NCBI GenBank assembly: GCA_012862575.1
Contig: BLSF01000012.1
Coordinates: forward strand, 558,001-622,000
Source: Parietichytrium sp. I65-24A
Lineage: Eukaryota; Sar; Bigyra; Thraustochytrida; Thraustochytriidae
Length of the DNA: 64,000 nt
Direction: 5' to 3'
The stretch's first letter is position 1. Every line of letters begins with the position of its first letter. Shown here in pieces: positions 10,311-19,800 of this stretch. The notes under the pieces are model-generated. The model worked only from the letters and a program-made list of their open reading frames with translations. It was not told the origin of the DNA and made no database searches. Position numbers and translations under genes: made by a program.

Positions 10311-12464
10311 ATGGAAACAAACCCTGCTTCAGAAGCACACCATGAGCGCCATGAACTAAGCGACACGAGCTCCCCTGGTGGGAGATGCTTGAGCTTCGGA
10401 GCAGCCTGCGAGCCAGAACATGGCAAGGATGGAGAGGCCGAAGGTCACATGGCCAGTCTCTCATCAGGTGCGGAAGCCGACTTAGAAAGGGACCTGCAAA
10501 AGACGAAGCGGGAACTCGCGACGGTGGTGTCGCGTACTCCGCTGTCCATCGACCTGCTCGCCCGTCCACCGTTCAAGTATATTTTCGACCTTTTCACGGA
10601 GATTCAGGAGAGGACGGGCCGAAAGGCTATATCGAATGAGAGCTATCAAGATGCCAGTGCTTCGAAGGCGACAAAGCTCAAGTGGCTGAAGCGCGTGATT
10701 GAAGATGTAAGCGCTTTGTTGGGAATGGACATGTGCCATATCAACCCGATAAAAATCGCTGCTGGGAAGCGCGTTCAAGAGACGCTGTTTCTGCTACGGA
10801 TGCTTGTCAAGGCTTCAAGGGTGAGTGCCAATTCAAGTACTGGTCAGCAGGTTTCGCAAAACTCTCACACATTCATGCCAACAAACATGGCTCCTCTTCG
10901 GAGACACTCGCTGAAAAAAAGAGCAGCTTCTTTGCCAGTACATATTGATCTGTCAGGTGCCCAAGAAACACAACTAAGGCGCTGCAAGGTTCGCCTGAGT
11001 TTGTCCTCACGCCACTTTGCTAACCTTCTCCCCGCGGGCCCAAATGACGGAGCGACCAGACATCCGCACGAAGAGTGTGTCTTGCGCATGCTACTTTCGA
11101 AGCACAATGCTGCAACACTGGACCCACTCTCGACAAGAAGACGTCAAAGTGATTTTGCTCGGAAAATATCTGACACTGATCTTTTCACAATGCAGAATAT
11201 ATCTCAGATTTTCATATTTCCCATCAAGCAAGGGGAGGTACATCTCGAACGTGTCCCACGGGAAATTTTCCACTGTGCCCATGTTCCGTATCTGCGATCC
11301 GTCAGTCTTGTGGGCTTGCAACTTGAAGACTACGCTTTCCCCGACGATATAAAGATCCCGGCTACGCTTTGTTCACTCGCTCTTTCGAGAAATAATCTGA
11401 CTCGGATACCACGCGCGTTTTCAGGAATCATTTCCCTGGGAGAGCTTCGGATTGACCATAATCAGCTAAAGAGCATAGAATGCAGCGGCTTTCCAAATTT
11501 ACAGAGGCTCCATGCGTCACACAATTATTTGACAGACATTCCGACGCATATGGAAAAACTCAAAAATCTGCTGTATCTTGATGTTCGGCAGAATCCTTTC
11601 TATGGACGTGTTCACGTGAGGAACTTTGTCCTGTCCTCAACTCTTGTTTTATTGCAAGACGAATCTTCATTCGTGGAACCTGAGCTCGAGCCAGATCCCC
11701 AAGGCGACAGTACTGTATATGACGGACTTCAAGAAACAATGTTATGCGATCGCGTGAACGTCTCAAGTGATGAGAAAGCAGCATCCCCTAACCAAGGAAT
11801 TCAAGATTCCGGAGTCGAGCGAAGAAAGAGTGTTGAGAGTGAGGCCTTGGCGCAAGATCTTGAGGCGGCAGCTTCCATAGAAAGTCGTGCACAGACAACT
11901 ATCGAGATGCCTTCATGCGAAGAAACCAGACAGCCTGATATCGACTCACTGTCGCTTGAACCTCCATGCGATGAACACGGCAGAGGCTCCAAAGGCGTAC
12001 TGGGAGACAATCAGCAAACACACAGTCTCAACGTGCTCGACCTTCGAACTTTCGAGGAGAGTATGGTTGCAAGCGACAACATGTCGACCTATGAAAAGGT
12101 CATTGTCAGCGCATCTCAAATCTACGTGGAATTGCAGTGGCTTGGCTCGAAGCGAACAGTCGAGATAAATGAAATCACGCAAAGACTTTTCTCGATGCCG
12201 TGGCTGCACACCATCTACCTCGACTTGCGCAATCCAAAACTCAGGTCCGCAGACTCTGGCGAGCTTGTGGAATCACCGGCAAATGTTTGTTTGGCCAAGG
12301 CTTCGAATCAACCCCGAAATTGGTCTCTGTTACCGTACCCGAAAGCATTAATTCGGGTGCATCGTCAGCTCAATCTCGGATTCCGAATCATCAATGAGCA
12401 GATTCTGGAAGGTGGGTACGTAAAGCTGGTGGTGTTGCCTAGAACTCCCTCCATTGCAGATTGA
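10311..12464 (+). CDS. IFT54-type CH domain fused to an LRR1-like leucine-rich-repeat protein
   Basis: The open frame runs from ATG 10071, only 40 bp after pyruvate kinase. I prefer ATG 10311 (717 aa) because the first 80 codons look untranslated. Residues about 64-170 match the N-terminal CH-like domain of IFT54/TRAF3IP1: TKRELATVVSRTPLSIDLLARPPFKYIFDL... with ALLGMD and the final helix. Residues about 220-325 resemble the N-terminal beta domain of LRR1 (PIF1), a CUL2 substrate receptor (CKVRLSLSSRHFANLLP; NISQIFIFPIKQGEVHL). Residues 325-435 hold about four leucine-rich repeats (LCSLALSRNNLTRIP; LGELRIDHNQL). The last 270 residues are unassigned. A donor-like AGGGTGAGT at 10818-10826, just after the CH domain, leaves open that two transcripts or genes share this frame. 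The CH call is good; the LRR1 relation is tentative. Confidence 0.7.
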   Translation: METNPASEAHHERHELSDTSSPGGRCLSFGAACEPEHGKDGEAEGHMASLSSGAEADLERDLQKTKRELATVVSRTPLSIDLLARPPFKYIFDLFTEIQERTGRKAISNESYQDASASKATKLKWLKRVIEDVSALLGMDMCHINPIKIAAGKRVQETLFLLRMLVKASRVSANSSTGQQVSQNSHTFMPTNMAPLRRHSLKKRAASLPVHIDLSGAQETQLRRCKVRLSLSSRHFANLLPAGPNDGATRHPHEECVLRMLLSKHNAATLDPLSTRRRQSDFARKISDTDLFTMQNISQIFIFPIKQGEVHLERVPREIFHCAHVPYLRSVSLVGLQLEDYAFPDDIKIPATLCSLALSRNNLTRIPRAFSGIISLGELRIDHNQLKSIECSGFPNLQRLHASHNYLTDIPTHMEKLKNLLYLDVRQNPFYGRVHVRNFVLSSTLVLLQDESSFVEPELEPDPQGDSTVYDGLQETMLCDRVNVSSDEKAASPNQGIQDSGVERRKSVESEALAQDLEAAASIESRAQTTIEMPSCEETRQPDIDSLSLEPPCDEHGRGSKGVLGDNQQTHSLNVLDLRTFEESMVASDNMSTYEKVIVSASQIYVELQWLGSKRTVEINEITQRLFSMPWLHTIYLDLRNPKLRSADSGELVESPANVCLAKASNQPRNWSLLPYPKALIRVHRQLNLGFRIINEQILEGGYVKLVVLPRTPSIAD

Positions 12465-12620
12465 TACGACTGAAAATGTATCTCCGTCGCATTTCTCGAA
12501 TAATTTTTTCCTTCTATTAAAATTAAAATTAACAAAACAATCCTAATTTTTGGGTCGACTCAGTGGTAATAATCAAGCTCAATTCTATTCGAAGCTTCAG
12601 ATGCCACTATGAACTCACAG

Positions 12621-14018
12621 CTATGCATGCACAGTTTGGTTGCAATGTCGGTCCCACCCAAGAACAATTTCACTGCGAATTTTTTCGTAGCACACTTGAG
12701 CAAGCACCTTCTCTGCACTCGAAAAGTAGAACCTTTTTGAAAGATAGCTTAGGACCCTCTTCGTCTGGTCGAAGTCGAGTTGCCTGCTTTGTCTGCCAAG
12801 ACCAGAGGCAACCATCGCAAAGCAAATATCGACATCACGAGATCTCGAATTGTGCATGCGCTTCTCCCCCATTAAACCACATTCTGAGCACAGTTTCTTG
12901 AGTTTGTAACAGCTAATGTGCGTCACATTGGCTTTGTCTCCGAAGGAGCAATAGTATTTAAAAAGATACTTGAGGACCTCTTCTTGCTCTGCTGCGGTTG
13001 AGCCAAACGGACGCTGCTCCGGTTGCCGTTGTCTTCTTTCCCTTGTAATTTTGTTTTGGGCTTCCAGACTATTGGTCCCCAAAGTGCGAAAGAAGAAGTC
13101 GAGTCGCTGAGGAATTGACGGATACCTCAGTAAAAATTCGGGGTCTCCTTTTGACACCAATAAGCTCGCCGATGTCAACGCGTGGACGAATCCTGGAAGA
13201 TTGAGACCAAGCTTGTCTTCGTTTTGAGTTGCGTGGTGACGAAATATGTTGATCAGGGCTCGTTGAGGAAGAAGGGTGTTCAACACACCAGCGTAGCCAC
13301 ACATATGTAGCCAACTGGGAAGGTCAAGACACTCGGACCCGCTTCCGTCACCTGAAATAACAAATTTGTCGTAAAGCTTGGCCAAAATCCCGCGGTGTCG
13401 AATCACCACGTTCGACGTTTCTCCTTGGTTGCGAAAGAGGGCCATGATGTCCTCTTCTGTTTCCTGGTGACAAACCTCTTCCTCACTGCTGAGATCGTCC
13501 GTGTAGAAGGCTTCATCAGCCTTGGACTCTCTTTCGAACGAGCCCGTCTGACCTTCACCTAGGACTATCGCCTCCTCCTCGCAATTCTGCCTTCCCCAAG
13601 CAGTTTCGCGGTCGTAGTCTCGGCCCTGAACGGGGGTGTCAAAGGCGATATCACCTTCCTCCGACTCCGTGTCAGGAAAGTCGCTTTGGGAAGAAGGCTG
13701 TCGCGGCAGCAGCGAGGTGTTCCCTGCGTTCAAAAGCTCTGCGCTCGCCAGCTGTTCCGTGATGTCGATGAGTCTATCTTGCAACTCTCTCACCTTCGAA
13801 CTGTGGAGCTGCAACTCCTCTTCGACTCTATTTGCGAAAGAAACTTTTGCCCATTGTGCCAAGCACCTTTGCTTGCGACGTCTTTCGGCGCTTCGCACTA
13901 CAGAATTAAGCAGAACGGCAAAGCACGCAAGCGGTGGCAGCTGTGTGCTCTGTTGAGAGTCTTTCCGCTTTCGCGTGATAAATGTAAAGCGCCTCCCGCT
14001 CCCGTCGCCGCTCGTCAT
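12621..14018 (-). CDS. Protein with two p25-alpha (TPPP-like) modules, probably microtubule/cilium-associated
   Basis: A 465-aa protein from ATG at 14016-14018. A basic N-terminus with a coiled coil (residues about 40-95) precedes an acidic linker (115-190). Two related alpha-helical modules follow, at about 208-285 (AKLYDKFVISGDGS...LDLPSWLHMCGYAGVL) and 348-432 (YYCSFGDKANVTHISCYKLK...SRDVDICFAMV...LSYLSKRFYF). The second follows the p25-alpha/TPPP pattern: F..GD, KLCxxCGL, DVDIxF, and a final helix ending in KRF. The family promotes microtubule polymerisation and is found mainly in organisms with cilia or flagella. It faces the IFT54-like gene, 156 bp away, end to end. The duplication of the module is unusual. 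Intronless. Confidence 0.65.
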   Translation of the reverse strand: MTSGDGSGRRFTFITRKRKDSQQSTQLPPLACFAVLLNSVVRSAERRRKQRCLAQWAKVSFANRVEEELQLHSSKVRELQDRLIDITEQLASAELLNAGNTSLLPRQPSSQSDFPDTESEEGDIAFDTPVQGRDYDRETAWGRQNCEEEAIVLGEGQTGSFERESKADEAFYTDDLSSEEEVCHQETEEDIMALFRNQGETSNVVIRHRGILAKLYDKFVISGDGSGSECLDLPSWLHMCGYAGVLNTLLPQRALINIFRHHATQNEDKLGLNLPGFVHALTSASLLVSKGDPEFLLRYPSIPQRLDFFFRTLGTNSLEAQNKITRERRQRQPEQRPFGSTAAEQEEVLKYLFKYYCSFGDKANVTHISCYKLKKLCSECGLMGEKRMHNSRSRDVDICFAMVASGLGRQSRQLDFDQTKRVLSYLSKRFYFSSAEKVLAQVCYEKIRSEIVLGWDRHCNQTVHA

Positions 14019-15375
14019 TTCTCCTCTCCGTCAACTCCAAGCCCCCCTGTCTCGCGCTTTCCACTTTCCGCTTTCCCTGCCGTGTTTCACCAACACGCAA
14101 ACCTTCAATGCGTGTGCACACTCAAGTCGAGGAGCCCTCAACTACTCTTCAGATATTTTCCTTAATCCAATTTGCATTAGATGGAGCGCGCTACCGATGC
14201 CCATGAAAACCTGGAGTAACGAACATACCCGCGCCAAAGTTGCTAAAGAAAGGTCCATCCAAAGATCGGCAAGCTAGCTCTCTCTACAGGACATACAGGA
14301 ATTCGAGACTCACAGTGCTGAATGGCTGGAATCATCTACCCTTCGCCTTCGAATGTGCAAAGAAATAAGATGTGCAAAGGCCTGGCCGGAGCTGGAAAAC
14401 CCACGGACGCTAGACGCCGGACGCGCCCGCTCATCTCTGTCAATTTCTATCGCTCCGGCCATGTAAGACTCATCGATCGAGTTTAATTTGGACTGCTGTC
14501 AAGGTCTCCAAGAGAACCTCCAAGTTGATCTAAGTCTCTTTTTGTCTCTTGTCTCTTGTCTCTTGCATCTGCAATTTGCGAGATTGGCAATAGATCCGTT
14601 CTCGCCGACAATTCAATTCGAAGTTCAAGACTTGAAGCAATACATATAGGAGTCAAATCAGGTACTTCACTAGGAGCTGCCGTACCCTACTCGCCGTTTA
14701 GCAAAGGGCTATGATGGGGTGGTGTACTGACTCGCAATTTACGAATTTTTATTTTAAAGTAGTCGTAGTAGTCGTACTTTAAGTGAAATGGTTATAGTAA
14801 TCCGTACTAGTAGCTATAGCCCTCCCGAAGTAAACACAGAATGCGTTATCGAGTTGGGTGAGGGCTGGCGTTGTCGTGTGAGATGAATGAGATGGAGCGC
14901 AACGCCTCTGCGGTGCTTCCAAGAGTGGACGGAAATCTAATGAATACTACCCCGACACGAAGCTGCAGGGTCCTCAATGCAGGACCCGAAAGTGGTAGGA
15001 GAGGTTGATGATCTTATGAGACATGAGAGATTGGGAATTGAAAACGATGAAATTCGTGCGCATTTGTACCTGCGCGCTTAGAGGGCAGGGCAATTCTGAG
15101 CTGGAAGTTTGGAGGTTGCGGTGAGAGAATTGTTGGCTTTGTGAAAGTTGAGTGTAAGTCGCTTGACAATGGACTAACTAGCTGTGTTGCCCGGATCACT
15201 ACTAATTTGAAGACATTACGTTTACTTGTCCTCCTTTTCCTCTCAATTCGTCTCTACGAGCTAGCGGAGCGAGAAAGTGGAGGAAAGTTTTGTGTTTACA
15301 CAACGAAACGAGACTGCCCTCGTCGAGTCGCGGGCTCAGATGCTGAGCCACGGGATTCGCTCCTGAAGGCCAAGC
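14019..15375. other. Divergent promoter spacer (p25-alpha gene / 7TM gene)
   Basis: About 1.36 kb between two outward-transcribed genes, with no coding signal on either strand. It includes a (TC/GTC)TCTT tract near 14540-14570 and repeated AGTCGTAGTAGTCGTACTTTAA-like sequence at 14760-14790. CTAG/GTAC palindromes lie around 14800-14820. Presumed bidirectional regulatory region. Confidence 0.5.
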
Positions 15376-16611
15376 ATGGCAGATAGCAGCACCTGCACGG
15401 ACACGTTGCCGGACACTTCTTGCGGCCACGGCACCTGCGAAGCGGATGCGTGTGTTTGCGAAAGCGGGTGGGAGCAGAATGGAGAGTTCACTCTCGGCAA
15501 CTCTTGCACAGCACACGCGACGACGCTCAAAGTACTGTATTCGTTCTCTTTCGCACTCTGCCTAACTTCTTTTGCGGCATTTCTTATTCGAATGTGGAAG
15601 CACTCGGGCTCAAAGCGGTTGAGGCTGATTCGCAAAGCGTGGACTATTATTTTGTGCACTGTGGTTCTCTTGATCGGGGTTGGTTTGCGCTTGAGTGGAA
15701 GTCGCTTTGGGTCAACTTCGTCGTGCACCGCACTTGTCGCAAACGGTATGGCCCTTTATTTCAAGTCAACTTTTGACTACGGCCTTAAATTTGTTGCATA
15801 TCGAAGATACAAGGTGAAAGGGGACTTGAGCAAGTTTCGAACCAATTCGGGACTCCTCAGAAACAGACTGATTTACAATCATTTGCCAAGCTCACAGACC
15901 TTGAAGACGGTCATGCAGTATGCCAACGTCCTTTTCCATCTGAGTTATAATGTGTTTACAATTGCCTCGGTCTTGCCTAATGAGGAGGCGCGGCTCCTGA
16001 CCGAGAGGATCGGATTGGGGCTTTGTGCAGGATGCCTGCTGATAACTGGATCGGTGACTGTGTTCCTTTTGCAACCTCTCATCGACGACTTCTTGGAGAT
16101 GCTGAGTCTAGAGGAAAGCTTTCGCCAAAGGCGGCCTGCTCAGCAACTTCTCCACCCTACATTGCTCGACACATTGACCTTATATCGACGAAAGCTCCGG
16201 AATATAATATACATTCGGAACGGGGCTGTTCTCGCACAGTTCATGCTTCTCGTTGCTGACTTGACGGCAAGCTTATCTCCGGCATTTATAAAGTTTTATC
16301 AGTACTGGCTTCCCGTGAAGCTCTTTATTATGTCTCTGGTTATGTTCGGGTCAAACATACTCACTAGCAATTCCCGAAATTCCAGATACCGTGTCAAAAT
16401 TTCACGGACAACCTCGGCGAGAATGGCAACGGGGAAAGTGAGCTCATCGATTCACCCTTCAAGTACGATGGACAACTTACTTGCAAACAATGCTGTCAGC
16501 ACCGGCTTTGAAGTGTCAAGTTCTGTTATGAGCATGGCCGAGGCGGAGCAGAGACAACATTCACGAGCCACTGTCTCAGCCGTTGGCGATCCATCCAAGC
16601 CAGTCCAATAG
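15376..16611 (+). CDS. Seven-transmembrane protein with an N-terminal EGF-like cysteine cluster
   Basis: A 411-aa protein from ATG 15376. The first 45 residues hold an EGF-like pattern (CGHGTCEADACVCESGW, then a later Cys). Seven hydrophobic segments follow, at about residues 52-73, 86-105, 117-140, 184-202, 214-238, 282-303 and 312-332, then an 80-residue Ser-rich cytosolic tail. An extracellular EGF-like head with seven helices suggests an orphan receptor-type protein, although no conserved GPCR motif (such as DRY or NPxxY) is visible. There is no classical signal peptide; the first helix could act as the signal anchor. Convergent with the FN3/EF-hand gene 209 bp downstream. Intronless. Confidence 0.65.
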   Translation: MADSSTCTDTLPDTSCGHGTCEADACVCESGWEQNGEFTLGNSCTAHATTLKVLYSFSFALCLTSFAAFLIRMWKHSGSKRLRLIRKAWTIILCTVVLLIGVGLRLSGSRFGSTSSCTALVANGMALYFKSTFDYGLKFVAYRRYKVKGDLSKFRTNSGLLRNRLIYNHLPSSQTLKTVMQYANVLFHLSYNVFTIASVLPNEEARLLTERIGLGLCAGCLLITGSVTVFLLQPLIDDFLEMLSLEESFRQRRPAQQLLHPTLLDTLTLYRRKLRNIIYIRNGAVLAQFMLLVADLTASLSPAFIKFYQYWLPVKLFIMSLVMFGSNILTSNSRNSRYRVKISRTTSARMATGKVSSSIHPSSTMDNLLANNAVSTGFEVSSSVMSMAEAEQRQHSRATVSAVGDPSKPVQ

Positions 16612-16820
16612 TTTTGCGTATCTAATCGGAAGAGGCTGCAGGGTGATACAGTTCTGATCTCTTCAATCCAATCATCCTTGAAGACCACATTTCCATTTCC
16701 TTGCCTAGTATCACTCCTCTCATTGCCAGCAAATTAATGAGAAGAGTAAACAAATAAATGAGAAGAGTAGACTAAACACCATCATTTTGGTGAACTGCAA
16801 GTACTTAATTTTCTATATTA

Positions 16821-19800
16821 CTATAATCCCTCTGAGATGTGCTCCTGCTCCTCATCAAATGTCCATCTGTTTTGCTCTTGGAGCCATGGAGCCCTGAAGG
16901 TCTCAAATTTGAAGATTTCTGCATCTAATCTAGATATTGGGAGTCCAGTGCGCAGTACAAACTCGTCACCACAAGTCCTGCTTGAAACGCTTGACCACAC
17001 AACTTCAAAGTTCAGTGTGCAGCCTTTCTTGGTCTGTGAATAACCGACGCAACGCGCTGCGACAGTTCTTTCCGTTACAAATTCCCGGCCTAACTCATCA
17101 CGACTCAGCATTGACAGAGATTGTTGAGATAGCGCTGATTTTTGAGTGCCAGAAAAAGACTTGCGCTTTGACATACCGCGAGTAGAAGCTAGACCAGCAT
17201 TTGACTTCCTACGCCCTTGCGTTTTCTCCTCCTCCCCATCTACCTTGCGGAATACTCGCTCTGTGAACAAGACCGTATCGCCAGGTACAACATCTCCTGC
17301 GCATTCGATAGTGAAATAATTGGGAGCATTGTGCTCCGAAGTCACCCGATCAATGTTAAAGTCGGTAGCTGCGGTCTCAAACTGCGTTGGGAGTGATGGG
17401 GATGACGCGACGCCCTCTTTGTTTACGGCTTTGACCCGGAGTCGGTAGACGCACTGAGGAGTGAGGTCTGGCAACACTACCAGTGTCTTTGACACCGTGA
17501 TTTCCTGTGTCTTCCTCTCAGGGGCTGCTTTGTCCCTTCGCTTGCCCAAATTTTCCACCAAAGTGAGCTCCAGAGTGTACTTGTCAGCGCCCAGTGCACC
17601 TGGGTACCACTTCACTCTCGCATGCCTTGGGCCGGCTTCGATGACAACGGGCTGTTGCGGCGTTTCGGGTGCAGTCCAGATGACTAGCTCGCGAGACTTC
17701 GCAGATAATACTTTGCGACGCTCAATTTGGAGAATGAAAGAGTGGGAAGAATTAGGCGCTAGACCAGAAAGCTTTGCCCACTGGCGCTCTCCTCTGTACA
17801 CAACGCTGTACTTGTTGTCATGTTCGCTCCGATGAAGCAATACAAACTTTTGGTCATTCTCTACCCACCAGTGGTACAGCTCCTCAAAGGAGACCGTTCC
17901 GTCCTTGTTGGTATCAAGCGCAGTAATGGCTTCTGCAAGGGCAGGCCCTTTCGTAGAAAGACCGAGGTCACGGAACAATTCAACGAGCTCGTTGGCCTCT
18001 AAGCGTTTGCTGCCGTCTCGGTCGTATCGCATAAAGAGCTTCTGCAGGGTAGCCATATTCGCTCCAGCATTTTCTTCGTTTGGTTCCTTAACCCAACTTC
18101 CAACAACCTGTTCCCAGTCCCTTCCCGATTCTTTCCTTTCGAGCTTTTCAGCTCCCCAAACCAGGTGCACAGAGTCTGTGGTGATGGTGTCCTTTCTTGC
18201 GCGAGGTGGTTCCGGGCCAACTTCGGGGATGTTTACGATGATTGGTTGACTGAGCTGGCTTGATATTCCTTCCTTGTTGCTGAGCATAGCAAGACGAAAC
18301 TGATACGGTTTGCCCGGTTCGAGGCCCGTGACTGTCGCATATTGATCCAGACCCACATAGGCCTGCTCGTAGACCTCTAGATGGGACACTGGCTCCTTCA
18401 AGTCCCCAACGTACTGGGCGTCCGCGAGCTTTTGCTTGCTCTTGGCAACCACGACCTTGAGTGCTGGTTTCTCATTTGCTTTGGAGGAGTGCTGTGGGTA
18501 CTCCACGAGCTGAAGTTTTGGCAGATCGAGCTGGTCTTGCTGGCCAAGCTGCTCAAACCACTTGGAGCCTTTCAGCACAGACTGGGCCACATCTTTGCTA
18601 GACTTGTCCTTGAGCAATGCTCCGTCCGTTCTGCTATCAATAAACTCATCGCTTATGCACCGGCACAATACGAATTGAAACTCTCTGAACTGGAATAGCT
18701 TGCTACCAGTGGTGGTGTCCAATTCAGCAGTATCCCAAGCCCCTTTTGCTGCCGCAGACGAGGACTGCGCTAACATATCTTGAATATGCTGCCACTGGAT
18801 TGGCTCGTCAACGTCGCCTTGTGTCTCGATCAGGTCAAGCACCGACGTGTCAGGCAGCGTCGCACTTGGAAGCTCGTCGAGTTTCTTTAGTAGCCGCGGA
18901 TGATGCTCTTCCAGCAAGTTTAGCAGTTGTTCACGGTCGACGGTGCCCCGTCCTTTTACATCTAGAGACAAAAAGACATCTCGAAGTTCTCTAGACAAAG
19001 ATTTTGCGTTTGACTCCGCCCCTCCCCATGACAGTGTTACAGAATTTGGAGTCACCGCCTTCATAACTGGAACCGGCGGCTGCATTGGAACCGTTAAAAA
19101 GCTTGCATGCGTGAAAGGGGACGTCCCAAAGCTGTTGTAAGCGCGAACGCGGAAATGATATTTTGTAGCTGGCTTACGGCCCTTCCAAACAAATTTGCAC
19201 ATTTGCTTAGCATCTGCCGATAATTTTGGGGGATCCCGTACCAGCAACTTGTACTCGTGATTCCGGTGGCTTTTGCCCCCGTCCCTTCCAGCCGTCTCTA
19301 CTTCGTAAAACGCAACAAACGAACTATTCTCCTGTGGCCCCCAAGACAACACGATGCAGTCTTCAGTCACCTGGGCCATTAGGGTTGGCGCCAACGGAGG
19401 ATCTGACTTCGGAGCTTCGAGGGGTACAAATCGATCTGCCAATGTTTCCAGCCCATCGAGAGCAGTGAGTCTCTGGTCATTTGACCAAGTAGAGAACTCG
19501 CATGATTTTGGGGGGTCTTGGAAAAACTCCTTTGAGGTCAAATCGCCGAGCTTGACCAGTTTCTCGATCCGCTTATCCAGTCCAGGAAGTGGAACGCGGA
19601 CCCACCCTTTCTTGATTTTCCCGGAGCAAAGTCGAAGTGGAAGCCGACGAGCATATGGCTGGAGACTTGATTGTTCCTTGTCGGTCTCAAACCCGTCTTC
19701 TGTGCCATAGTAGTCATCGTCTTCCTCAGCTTTGCTCTTCTTACGTGCAGCGTCATCTTCAAGGTCAGATTGCAATACTTCGTAGGCGCTGGAGAGCCCT

